The translations under genes were made by a program, and so were the position numbers. The notes under the pieces are model-generated. The model saw only the letters and a program-made list of their open reading frames with translations. It had not been told where the DNA came from and made no database searches. From an uncultured Bacilli bacterium (GTDB lineage Bacteria > Bacillota_I > Bacilli_A > RF39 > UBA660), in contig CAKOOO010000004.1 of NCBI GenBank assembly GCA_934098665.1, positions 39,853 to 103,852 of the forward strand: a stretch of 64,000 bases of DNA, in the 5' to 3' direction. This document shows positions 52,726 to 60,464 of this stretch, in pieces; positions within the stretch are counted from its first letter, which is position 1, and every line of letters starts with the position of its first letter.

Positions 52726-53550
52726 ATGGAAAAATATGTTGAAATAGAAAGAAGTATAATAAAAAAATTTAGAAAGGATATTTGGAGTAAATTTGTAAAA
52801 GCTATAAGTGATTATGAACTTATTAAAGAAGGTGATAATATTATGGTTTGTATAAGTGGAGGAAAAGATTCTTTTTTACTAGCTAAATGTATTCAAGAAT
52901 TAATTAGACATGGCAAATTTCCTTTTACTGCCCATTATGTTGTAATGGATCCAGGCTATAATAAAATTAATAGACAGTTGATTGAAAATAATGCTAAATT
53001 ACTTAATGTTCCAATAGAAATATTTGAAACTAAAATATTTGATGTTACAGCAAAAGTTGATGGTAATCCTTGTTATTTATGTGCAAGAATGCGAAGGGGT
53101 TATTTATACTCAAAAGCAAAAGAACTTGGATGTAATAAAATTGCCTTAGGTCATCATTTTGATGATGTAATTGAAACAACACTTCTTTCAATGTTTTATG
53201 GTAGTGAAATTAAAACTATGATGCCAAAGCTTCATTCAGACAATTTCGAAGGGATGGAGCTTATTAGACCACTTTATCTTGTAAAAGAGTCCGCAGTTCT
53301 TGCTTGGAAAAAATTTAATGAACTTAACTTTATTAATTGTGCATGTAGATTTACTGAAAATTGTAGTATAGTCGATGATGGTACAAGTAAACGAAAAGAA
53401 ATGAAAAATTTAATAAATAATCTTCGTAAAATAAATCCTACTATTGATAATAATATTTTCACCTCAATGAATAATATTAATTTAAATTGTATTTTAGGCA
53501 CAAAAAAAGATGGTAAATATACATCTTTTCTTGAAAATTATGACAAATAA
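52726..53550 (+). CDS. TtcA-like PP-loop tRNA thiolation enzyme
   Basis: The PP-loop CISGGKDSFLLAKC near residue 45 activates tRNA by adenylation. CYLCARMRRG near residue 120 and CACRFTENC near residue 205 provide the paired cysteines of the TtcA/TtuA group, which bind an iron-sulfur cluster in TtcA (2-thiocytidine at position 32). LGHHFDDVIETTLL is also conserved. 274 residues is typical. TtcA is less usual in Bacilli, so another thiolation of tRNA is possible. GGTGAT precedes ATG. It has its own consensus promoter. Confidence 0.85.
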   Translation: MEKYVEIERSIIKKFRKDIWSKFVKAISDYELIKEGDNIMVCISGGKDSFLLAKCIQELIRHGKFPFTAHYVVMDPGYNKINRQLIENNAKLLNVPIEIFETKIFDVTAKVDGNPCYLCARMRRGYLYSKAKELGCNKIALGHHFDDVIETTLLSMFYGSEIKTMMPKLHSDNFEGMELIRPLYLVKESAVLAWKKFNELNFINCACRFTENCSIVDDGTSKRKEMKNLINNLRKINPTIDNNIFTSMNNINLNCILGTKKDGKYTSFLENYDK

Positions 53551-53574
53551 TATGGACAAAACCATATTATTTTG
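53549..53574 (+). terminator. Possible terminator after the ttcA-like gene
   Basis: AATATGG (53549-53555) pairs with CCATATT (53562-53568), followed by ATTTTG. The T tract is short, and the region also contains the -35 of the rpsF promoter. Confidence 0.4.
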
Positions 53575-53581
53575 TTATACT
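53553..53581 (+). promoter_or_regulatory. Promoter of rpsF-ssb-rpsR
   Basis: TGGACA at 53553-53558 and TATACT at 53576-53581 are 17 bases apart, with TG at 53573-53574 as an extended -10. Confidence 0.65.
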
Positions 53582-53585
53582 ACTA

Positions 53586-53646
53586 GCGAGTAAAGAAATT
53601 ACTCCTTGCTTTTTATGTTATGAAAAGCCGAGTAGACCATAAGGAG
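53586..53646 (+). ncRNA. S6:S18-type leader of the rpsF operon
   Basis: Two hairpins fit: GAGTAA (53588-53593) with TTACTC (53599-53604), and TTATG (53618-53622) with CATAA (53638-53642), whose loop contains CCG at 53628-53630. The S6:S18 complex is known to bind a CCG-containing structure in its own mRNA in many bacteria. The match is by eye and partial. Confidence 0.45.
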
Positions 53647-53655
53647 GTGTAAAAG

Positions 53656-53943
53656 ATGGATAGATACGAAATAATGTTTATTGTTAAAAACACAATTGAA
53701 GATGACAAAGTAAAAAAAGTTGCTGATTCTTTAAAAGAATTAATAACATTAGACAACGGTAGTATCGTTGAATTCAAAGAAATGGGTAAAAGAAAACTTG
53801 CCTATCCGATTAAAAAAGAACTTACTGGAACATATTATGTTATGACAGTTGAGGCTAAACATGATACTATAAAAGAATTCGAACGTAAAGTACGTATCAA
53901 TGAAAATGTTTTAAGACATTTAATTATTAATAAAGGAGAATAA
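53656..53943 (+). CDS. rpsF: 30S ribosomal protein S6
   Basis: S6 pairs with S18 in the platform of the small subunit. The 95 residues include RYEIMFIVKNTIEDDKV, FKEMGKRKLAYPIKKELTGT and VLRHLIINKGE. AAGGAGGTG is an almost perfect Shine-Dalgarno. The order rpsF-ssb-rpsR is conserved across Firmicutes. Confidence 0.97.
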   Translation: MDRYEIMFIVKNTIEDDKVKKVADSLKELITLDNGSIVEFKEMGKRKLAYPIKKELTGTYYVMTVEAKHDTIKEFERKVRINENVLRHLIINKGE

Positions 53944-53944
53944 C

Positions 53945-54424
53945 ATGAATAAAGTTATATTATGCGGTAGATTAACAAGGGATCCTGAATCTAGGATGAC
54001 TCAAGCTTCTTTAGAGGTATCTAGATTTTCACTTGCATGTTCTAGTGATTTTGTAAGTAAAGATGGTCAAAGAGAAACTGAATTTATAAATTGTGTTGCT
54101 TTTGGAAGAATTGCTCAAACAATAAATAAATTTTGTACAAAAGGCCGAATGATTTTAGCACAAGGAAGAATAAGAAATAGTAGTTATGATGCTCAAGATG
54201 GCACAAAAAGATATACTACTGATGTTGTAGTTGAAAATTTTGAATTTATTTCTGGTGGAAATAATGCAAGAAATAATGAAGAGCAAACAAATTTTCAACA
54301 AAATAATTCTTATGCAAATAATTATTCTACAAATTCTAGTATTCAAACTACCGATATAAACGAAGATCCTTATAAAGAATTTAGTGAAGAAACTAATATA
54401 AGTAGTGATGAATTTCCATTTTAA
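53945..54424 (+). CDS. ssb: Single-stranded DNA-binding protein
   Basis: SSB coats single-stranded DNA in replication and repair. The OB fold is clear (MNKVILCGRLTRDPESRMT, DGQRETEFINCVAFGRIAQT), followed by a linker rich in Asn and Gln (residues 110-150) and the acidic C-terminal tip DEFPF that recruits partner proteins. The tip is EFPF where most have DIPF. 159 residues. It starts one base after the rpsF stop. Confidence 0.96.
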   Translation: MNKVILCGRLTRDPESRMTQASLEVSRFSLACSSDFVSKDGQRETEFINCVAFGRIAQTINKFCTKGRMILAQGRIRNSSYDAQDGTKRYTTDVVVENFEFISGGNNARNNEEQTNFQQNNSYANNYSTNSSIQTTDINEDPYKEFSEETNISSDEFPF

Positions 54425-54440
54425 AAAGGAGGAATGAAAT

Positions 54441-54656
54441 ATGGCAGAATTTTATCATAAGAAAAAAAGAATATGCCAAATGTGTGCTGGTAAGTCAGTT
54501 GATTATAAAGATGTAATGATTATTAATAAATATATCAATGAAAAGGGTAAAATATTACCTCGTAGAATGACTGGTGCATGTGCAAAACATCAAAGACATA
54601 TTGCTCAACAAATTAAATATGCACGTTTAATGGCTTTAATTCCATTTGTTAAATAA
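54441..54656 (+). CDS. rpsR: 30S ribosomal protein S18
   Basis: S18 completes the platform with S6. The 71 residues include KKKRICQMCAGKSVDYKDV and LPRRMTGACAKHQRHIAQQI. CxxC plus CxxH (QMCAG, ACAKH) suggests the zinc-type S18. AAAGGAGG precedes ATG. The stop lies in a terminator loop. Confidence 0.97.
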   Translation: MAEFYHKKKRICQMCAGKSVDYKDVMIINKYINEKGKILPRRMTGACAKHQRHIAQQIKYARLMALIPFVK

Positions 54657-54671
54657 CAAATGGTTTTTTTA
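54642..54671 (+). terminator. Intrinsic terminator after rpsR
   Basis: CCATTTGTT (54642-54650) and AACAAATGG (54655-54663) form nine perfect pairs with an AAAT loop and seven Ts. The stem begins in the coding region of rpsR. Confidence 0.9.
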
Positions 54672-54680
54672 ATGAATATA

Positions 54681-54689
54681 TGTTATAAT
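54681..54689 (+). promoter_or_regulatory. Extended -10 promoter of rplI-dnaB
   Basis: TGTTATAAT at 54681-54689 is a perfect extended -10; no -35 is evident in the terminator region upstream. Confidence 0.5.
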
Positions 54690-54712
54690 AGAAAAGATTT
54701 AAGGAGGAATAC

Positions 54713-55153
54713 ATGAAAGTAATTCTAATTAAAGATGTAAAAAATCAAGGGAAAAAAGATGATATAATAAATGTATCAGATGGTTATGCAAATAATTATT
54801 TAATAAAAAACAATTTAGCAGTAGCATATTCTGAAACTAGTAAAAAAATACTTGATAAGGAAATAAAAATAAGACAAGATGAAGAAGATGAATTAGTATG
54901 TTCATTAAATCAAATAAAAGATTCTTTAAAGGATAAAATAATTGAATTTAAAGTTAAAACTGGTAAAGATGATAAAGTTTTTGGAACTGTTTCATCAAAA
55001 CAAATTAGTGATAGACTAAATGAAATTGGTTATAAAATTGATAAAAAAAATATTATAATTGATAACTTAATATCTAGTTTAGGAAATCATAAAGTTTTAA
55101 TTAAATTACATAAAAAAGTTGAGTTTTATATAACTATAAAACTAACAAAGTAA
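54713..55153 (+). CDS. rplI: 50S ribosomal protein L9
   Basis: L9 links two globular domains by a long helix and limits frameshifting. The N-domain has MKVILIKDVKNQGKKDDIIN and VSDGYANNYLIKNNLA; the C-domain has FGTVSSKQISDRLNE and the end VLIKLHKKVEFYITIKL. 146 residues is typical. AAGGAGG precedes ATG. In Bacillus gdpP (yybT) comes before rplI; it is absent here. Confidence 0.96.
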   Translation: MKVILIKDVKNQGKKDDIINVSDGYANNYLIKNNLAVAYSETSKKILDKEIKIRQDEEDELVCSLNQIKDSLKDKIIEFKVKTGKDDKVFGTVSSKQISDRLNEIGYKIDKKNIIIDNLISSLGNHKVLIKLHKKVEFYITIKLTK

Positions 55154-55162
55154 AGGAGATTT

Positions 55163-56494
55163 ATGGCAAGGGCATTACCTTTTAATAATGAAGCAGAAAT
55201 GTCTGTTTTAGGAATAGCTTTTATTTCTAACGACGAAGTAAATAAAATATGTGAAAGTGTAAATGAAGATATGTTTTTTGATGAAAAAAACAAATATCTT
55301 TTTAATGCCATAAAATCATTACATGAACAAAAAATTCCTATTGATATTACAACAATTAAAAATGAACTTGAGAAAACAAAAAAACTTGCTTTTGTTACAT
55401 TAAATCATATCACAGATGTTATTGATTCTGTTGCATTTAGTGCAAATTTGGATTATTATATTCAAATTTTGCAAGATTATTATATACGAAGAGAACTTAT
55501 TAATAGTGCCTCAAATATTGTTGAAAATGCCTATAATGAAGAAGATATATCTAAACTACAAGATAATGCCGAAAAAACAATTTTGCTTGCAGTAAGAAAT
55601 AGGAGTGTTTCTGAATTAATTCCAATTACTCAAGTACTTCGTAGTGCACATGATAAACTCGAAGAACTTTCTAAAAATAAAAAACTTATTACTGGTATAG
55701 AAACTGGTTTTTATGATTTTGATAAATTAACAACCGGATTTCAAGGCGGTGAAATGATTATTTTAGCGGCAAGACCAGGTATGGGTAAAACTGCCCTTGC
55801 ACTTAATATGGCTACATTTGCTGGGAAAACCACTAAAAAGTCTGTTGCGGTATTTAATCTAGAAATGCCTGCAGAAATGCTTGTTAACAGAATGATTTCC
55901 TCTGTTGGTAGAATTGATTCATATAAACTTCAAACAGGAAATATGCATGAAAAGGATTGGCAAAGATATAATGAAGCAATGAGCCAACTTGCGGAAACTA
56001 ATATATTTATTGAGGCTGATGCGGGGACAACTATATCTGAAATTAGAGCAAAATGCCGAAGACTTGCAAGTAGTGAAAATGGTCTTGGTTTAGTTATAAT
56101 AGACTATCTTCAATTAATTAATAGTGGTTCAAAAAAAGTAGAGTCAAGACAAGTTGAAGTTTCTGATATTTCTAGATCTTTAAAAACCATGGCACTTGAA
56201 TTAAATGTGCCAGTAATAGCTTTATCACAATTATCAAGAACTGCTGAAAAAAGAGAAAGCAATGTTCCAATGCTTGCGGATTTGCGTGAATCAGGTTCAC
56301 TTGAACAAGATGCCGATATGGTTTTATTTATTAATAGAAAAGATTACTATGATAAAACTAAAGATCAAAATAATACAATTGTACCAGCGGAATTAATTAT
56401 TGCCAAACATCGTAAAGGTAGTCTTGGTACGATAGATTTACAATTTGAACTTAATATTGGTTTATTTAAAAGTGTTTTAAAAGAGGGTGACTAA
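55163..56494 (+). CDS. dnaB: Replicative DNA helicase
   Basis: This is the hexameric helicase (DnaB in E. coli, DnaC in B. subtilis). The N-terminal domain (NNEAEMSVLGIAFISNDEV) and RecA-like domain are complete: Walker A in ARPGMGKTALALNMA, VFNLEMPAEML, IIDYLQLINSG (Walker B), LSQLSRTAEKR and the arginine-rich DLRESGSLEQDADMV. 443 residues is typical. AAAGGAG precedes ATG. The rplI-dnaB pair is conserved. Confidence 0.97.
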   Translation: MARALPFNNEAEMSVLGIAFISNDEVNKICESVNEDMFFDEKNKYLFNAIKSLHEQKIPIDITTIKNELEKTKKLAFVTLNHITDVIDSVAFSANLDYYIQILQDYYIRRELINSASNIVENAYNEEDISKLQDNAEKTILLAVRNRSVSELIPITQVLRSAHDKLEELSKNKKLITGIETGFYDFDKLTTGFQGGEMIILAARPGMGKTALALNMATFAGKTTKKSVAVFNLEMPAEMLVNRMISSVGRIDSYKLQTGNMHEKDWQRYNEAMSQLAETNIFIEADAGTTISEIRAKCRRLASSENGLGLVIIDYLQLINSGSKKVESRQVEVSDISRSLKTMALELNVPVIALSQLSRTAEKRESNVPMLADLRESGSLEQDADMVLFINRKDYYDKTKDQNNTIVPAELIIAKHRKGSLGTIDLQFELNIGLFKSVLKEGD

Positions 56495-56497
56495 TAG

Positions 56498-57985
56498 ATG
56501 AATACAAAAAATAAAATTAAAATTATTTTTATAACTATATTTACCAGCTTACTATGTATATTATGTTTTGTATATCAAAATAACACGGAAGATGCTACCG
56601 ATATATATGAAGTTTTTATAGATGGCAAAAGTGTTGGTTATTTACTAGATAATGAAAAATTATATGATATTATTAACTCAAAACAACAAGAGATAAAGAA
56701 AAAATATAATGTTAGTAAAGTTTATCCACCAGAAAACTTTAAAATTATAAAAACTTCTTCTTATGATGTTGTTATATCATCACCTGAACAAATTTATAAT
56801 AAAATGGCTGATATTGGTTCATTTACGATTGAGGGATACATTATAAGTTATAAGAAAGATGACAAGTCATATGCTATAAATGTTCTTGATAAAAAAGTAT
56901 TTGATGATGCAATTAATAATTTTATTTTAGCATTCATTCCTGAAGATGAATATATAAATTATATGAACGATACACAAAAAGAAATTGAAACGACTGGTAA
57001 AATAATTGAAAATATGTATTTTGAGGAAATAATAAATTATAAAAAAGGATATATTTCTGTAAATGATACAATATATGAAGATGCAACTGCACTTACACAA
57101 TATTTACTTTTTGGACCAAATAGTAAAATTGAAAAATATACCGTTGTATCTGGAGATACTATAGATTCTATTTCCGAGGCAAATAAATTAAACTATAAAG
57201 AGTTTTTAGTGGCAAACCCTAAATATACCTCTAGAGATAGTTTACTTACAATTGGAGATAATGTAAACATTACTTTGATTAACCCAATGCTTACATTTGT
57301 ATATGATGTTAATGAAGTTTTGGATACAGAAATACCTTATGAAAAAAAGGTAGAATATGATTCAAGTAAATCTTCTGATTTTAGCGAAATTACAACTGCA
57401 GGTGTTACAGGTATAACAAGGATTGATGAATATTATACAGTTAAAAATGGTCAAACACAGGGTGGTGTTGACATTGTAAGTAGTGTTAAAATTAAAGAAA
57501 AAGTTGACCAAATTACTACAAAAGGTGGTTATAAATATTCTGGTAATTGGACTTCTGGTGAATATATTGATACTGGTTCTACTTGGGGATGGCCTACAAA
57601 CCAACCATCTGTTATAACAAGTGGTTACGAGTGGCGTTGGGGTGCATTCCACGATGGTATAGATATTTCTGGTACAGGTTGTGGTTCACCAATTTATGCT
57701 GTACTAGATGGCGAAGTAGTTTCATCTCAATTTGGTGGAATGGCTGGAACATCTGCAGGTTATAATGTTATACTAAAACATAGTAATGGGTATTATTCTG
57801 TATATGCTCATATGATAGAAAATAGTATGACTGTAAAAGTTGGTGATAAAATAGTTCGCGGACAGATAATAGGCAAAATGGGTAATACAGGCGTATCTTA
57901 CGGTTGCCATTGTCATTTAGGTATATTTTATGGTGCTCCTTATTCTGGCGGATATTCAATTAATCCTTTAGGAGTTTATAGATGA
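56498..57985 (+). CDS. Exported M23 peptidase with LysM and G5 domains
   Basis: Order of parts in 495 residues: membrane or signal segment (8-25), a helical region (30-200), a LysM (YTVVSGDTIDSISEANKLNY, about 212-255), a G5 domain (about 262-345, ending VKIKEKVDQITTKG) and a C-terminal LytM/M23 domain (370-495). Zinc ligands are in FHDGIDISG (HxxxD) and GCHCHLGI (HxH), with YAHM between. It should cut peptidoglycan cross-links outside the membrane. It occupies the place held by wal-system genes next to walJ in Bacillus; walRK are not here. Its end overlaps walJ by four bases. Confidence 0.92.
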   Translation: MNTKNKIKIIFITIFTSLLCILCFVYQNNTEDATDIYEVFIDGKSVGYLLDNEKLYDIINSKQQEIKKKYNVSKVYPPENFKIIKTSSYDVVISSPEQIYNKMADIGSFTIEGYIISYKKDDKSYAINVLDKKVFDDAINNFILAFIPEDEYINYMNDTQKEIETTGKIIENMYFEEIINYKKGYISVNDTIYEDATALTQYLLFGPNSKIEKYTVVSGDTIDSISEANKLNYKEFLVANPKYTSRDSLLTIGDNVNITLINPMLTFVYDVNEVLDTEIPYEKKVEYDSSKSSDFSEITTAGVTGITRIDEYYTVKNGQTQGGVDIVSSVKIKEKVDQITTKGGYKYSGNWTSGEYIDTGSTWGWPTNQPSVITSGYEWRWGAFHDGIDISGTGCGSPIYAVLDGEVVSSQFGGMAGTSAGYNVILKHSNGYYSVYAHMIENSMTVKVGDKIVRGQIIGKMGNTGVSYGCHCHLGIFYGAPYSGGYSINPLGVYR

Positions 57986-58740
57986 TAAAAGTATGTACTC
58001 TTGCCAGTTCTTCTGCTGGTAATTCAACATATATTGAAACTAGTAATTACAAAATACTTATTGATATAGGAAGAACAAAAAAGTATATAGTAGAAAAATT
58101 GAATAGTATTGGTGTTGATTATAAAGAAATTGATTATGTATTTTTAACTCATATTCATGATGACCATACTAAATCACTACATACTTTTTTTAAAGGGATT
58201 AAGTCAACGCTTGTTATTACACAAAAAATGTTAATGGAATTAAATGATATTTCAGATATAAAAAATATTATAGTTTATGAAGATAACCCTATGATTGAAA
58301 ATCTTGATATAAAAACTTTTGTAATGAGCCATGATGTAGCAGATATACGTAGTTTTTTAATTAATGATGGATTATCTTCACTAGTTTATATTACAGATAC
58401 AGGTTATATTAATTCAAAATATTTTAAATATTTAAAGGGAAAATCTGCTTATTACATTGAAAGTAATCATGATATTGAAATGCTAAGACACGGTCCTTAT
58501 CCTAGATGGCTTCAGGAACGAGTATTATCAGACGTAGGCCATTTATCAAATAAATTTACTGGAATTTATTTATCGAAACTAGTAAATGAAAATACTAAAG
58601 ATATTATATTACTTCATTTAAGTGAAAAAAATAATGATGAAAATGTAGCATTAAAAACTGTAAAAAGTTATATTGATGATAAAAATATTCATATCGAATG
58701 TGCTGCTAAAGATGACATAGGAAATTTAATTGAAATATGA
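57982..58740 (+). CDS. walJ: MBL-fold hydrolase WalJ (YycJ)
   Basis: A metallo-beta-lactamase fold with metal motif THIHDDHTKSL (HxHxDH) near residue 55, SSSAGNSTYIET at the start, ESNHDIEMLRHGPYPRWLQE, the family-specific part, and HLSEKNND. YycJ proteins are predicted exonucleases that help co-ordinate division and replication. 252 residues is typical. It is coupled on both sides: overlap of four bases with the M23 peptidase and of four with rlmH. The walJ-rlmH pair agrees with Firmicutes order. Confidence 0.93.
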   Translation: MIKVCTLASSSAGNSTYIETSNYKILIDIGRTKKYIVEKLNSIGVDYKEIDYVFLTHIHDDHTKSLHTFFKGIKSTLVITQKMLMELNDISDIKNIIVYEDNPMIENLDIKTFVMSHDVADIRSFLINDGLSSLVYITDTGYINSKYFKYLKGKSAYYIESNHDIEMLRHGPYPRWLQERVLSDVGHLSNKFTGIYLSKLVNENTKDIILLHLSEKNNDENVALKTVKSYIDDKNIHIECAAKDDIGNLIEI

Positions 58741-59177
58741 TAAAAATAATTTGTTTAGGTAAATTAAAGGAGCCTTATTTAATTGATGCTATAAGTGACT
58801 ATTATAAAAGGTTAAGAAAATATCATAAAATATGTATTTGCCAGCTTAAGGATAATGATAATATTCTAGTTGAGGAAAATGAAATTTTGTCTGAATTACA
58901 AAAAGATAAATCATATAAAGTTTTATTAGATATAAATGGTAACGAGTTAAGTAGCATTAATTTTTCACAATTTATAAATGATAAACTTACTTATTACTCT
59001 AATATAACATTTATAATAGGCAGTAGTAATGGCGTAAGTGAAAAAATAAAAAGTTTAGTAAATGATAAAATAAGTTTTGGAAAAATAACACTACCACATG
59101 GCCTTTTTAGAGTTATTTTATTAGAGCAAATTTATCGTTCATTTAAAATTTTAAATAATGAAAGTTATCATAAATAG
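58737..59177 (+). CDS. rlmH: 23S rRNA pseudouridine1915-N3-methyltransferase RlmH
   Basis: RlmH is a SPOUT-class methyltransferase acting on assembled 70S ribosomes. The 146 residues include IKIICLGKLKEPYLIDAISD, YYKRLRKYHKICI, FIIGSSNGVSE and ISFGKITLPHGLFRVILLEQ with IYRSFKILNNESYHK. ATGA overlap couples it to walJ. In methicillin-resistant staphylococci this gene is the SCCmec insertion site; I saw no insertion here. Confidence 0.97.
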   Translation: MIKIICLGKLKEPYLIDAISDYYKRLRKYHKICICQLKDNDNILVEENEILSELQKDKSYKVLLDINGNELSSINFSQFINDKLTYYSNITFIIGSSNGVSEKIKSLVNDKISFGKITLPHGLFRVILLEQIYRSFKILNNESYHK

Positions 59178-59206
59178 GTAAAGTTTTTTTCTTTACCTTT
59201 TTTTTA
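59176..59206 (+). terminator. Intrinsic terminator after rlmH
   Basis: AGGTAAAG (59176-59183) pairs with CTTTACCT (59191-59198) around seven Ts and is followed by eight or so Ts. The stop codon lies at the stem base. Confidence 0.9.
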
Positions 59207-59242
59207 TTACAAAAATAAGTTAAAATGTATATAGGTGGTAAT

Positions 59243-59902
59243 ATGATAGGCAATAGTTGGGATGATAAGTTAAAAGTTATATGGAATAGTTCTGGGTTTC
59301 ATGTTTTTTATAACAAAATAATGAAATTATATGAAGAAAAAACAATTTATCCTCTTAAAGAAAATATATTTAATGCATTTAAACTTACACCTTATGAAAA
59401 TGTAAAAGTTGTAATTGTTGGTCAAGATCCATATCACGGGGAAGGTGAAGCCCATGGTTTGTCTTTTTCAGTACAAGATAATGTTAAAATTCCCCCATCA
59501 CTTCAAAATATATATAAAGAACTTTATGATGATTTAGGTATCATGCCAAAAAAAACTGGTAATTTAACTGGCTGGGCTAAAGAGGGTATTTTACTTTTAA
59601 ATAGTACATTAACTGTTGAAAAAGATAAAGCTAATTCTCATCAAGGATTAGGATGGCAAATATTTACAGATTATGTTATAAAGGTTTTAAATCAAAAAAA
59701 TGAACCAGTGGTGTTTATATTATGGGGAAATTTTGCTCGTAGTAAAAAAAATTTAATAACAAATCCTAAACACTTAATCATTGAGTCAACTCACCCAAGC
59801 CCATTTTCAGCATATAATGGGTTCTTTGGTTCTAAACCATTTTCTAAAACAAATAACTTTTTAATAAAAAATAATATTAAGCCAATAGACTGGTCAAAAT
59901 AA
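59243..59902 (+). CDS. ung: Uracil-DNA glycosylase
   Basis: Ung removes uracil from DNA, the repair counterpart of the dUTPase at 1266. The water-activating motif GQDPYHGEGEAHGLSFSV, the LLLNSTLTVE motif and the leucine-loop HPSPFSAYNGFFGSKPFSK are complete. 219 residues. AGGTGG at 59233-59238 fits ATG 59243; an in-frame ATG at 59225 has no such site. In Bacillus ung lies near gerQ (ywdG, ywdL); gerQ is 3 kb away here. Confidence 0.97.
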   Translation: MIGNSWDDKLKVIWNSSGFHVFYNKIMKLYEEKTIYPLKENIFNAFKLTPYENVKVVIVGQDPYHGEGEAHGLSFSVQDNVKIPPSLQNIYKELYDDLGIMPKKTGNLTGWAKEGILLLNSTLTVEKDKANSHQGLGWQIFTDYVIKVLNQKNEPVVFILWGNFARSKKNLITNPKHLIIESTHPSPFSAYNGFFGSKPFSKTNNFLIKNNIKPIDWSK

Positions 59903-59930
59903 AAACTGGATAATTCCAGTTTATTTTGTT
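59903..59930. terminator. Bidirectional terminator between ung and the LemA-like gene
   Basis: AAACTGGA (59903-59910) and TCCAGTTT (59915-59922) form eight perfect pairs with a TAAT loop, with T-rich sequence after it on the plus strand and A-rich sequence before it, so it can serve both convergent genes. Confidence 0.8.
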
Positions 59931-60421
59931 TCATAAGAAGTTTGTAATTTAATATTTTTTATATTAGCAATTATTTTTATATATCCTTTAATAGTTTTAT
60001 TTAATAAAATATTATTTTTATTATAATATTTTTTATTAGCTATTAAAACTTCATTTAATAATTCAATTTTATTAAATAATTCATTTATTTCTTCAGTATT
60101 CAGTTCTTTATTATCTTCTTTTAAATCAAACATTGTTTTAAGATAATTGGTTAGTTCAATATCTAGTTCATAGTTTGATAATTTATTAATTTTTAAATTA
60201 TTAAAATCTTTTAAATAATCTTTCTTTTTACTAATTTTTTTATAACTATCATAAATTGACTTCATATAGTTATATTTTTCTTTTAAAGTTTTAACTATAA
60301 TTTCATCTGCACAATCCATTTTTGCTTTAATAATTGATATTTTATTATAACCTATAAAGAATATTAAAGTTATTAAAAACACTATGCAAATTATTATTAA
60401 TAATATTATTTCTATTTTCAT
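59921..60421 (-). CDS. LemA-like membrane-anchored protein
   Basis: The 166 residues start with one membrane segment (about 4-23), followed by GYNKISIIKAKMDCADEIIV and a helical region, and near the end LIANKKYYNKNNILLNKTIK then IKNIKLQTSYETK. This follows the LemA pattern (YNxLVxLRxxVxxAxxxIDVxLxxR; ARxxYNxxVxxYN...F), though strongly diverged: the LKRRxDLIPNLV motif is replaced by LKEKYNYMKSIY. Function of LemA proteins is unclear. AGAGGTAA precedes ATG. Its stop lies in the terminator stem. Confidence 0.65.
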   Translation of the reverse strand: MKIEIILLIIICIVFLITLIFFIGYNKISIIKAKMDCADEIIVKTLKEKYNYMKSIYDSYKKISKKKDYLKDFNNLKINKLSNYELDIELTNYLKTMFDLKEDNKELNTEEINELFNKIELLNEVLIANKKYYNKNNILLNKTIKGYIKIIANIKNIKLQTSYETK

Positions 60422-60464
60422 TTATTTACCTCTTAAATTATTATACTATATAATTTTATAAAAT

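Noticed and set aside
59160..59210. SCCmec-like insertion at the end of rlmH
   Set aside because: rlmH is intact and is followed by its terminator and ung; there is no direct repeat or recombinase gene.
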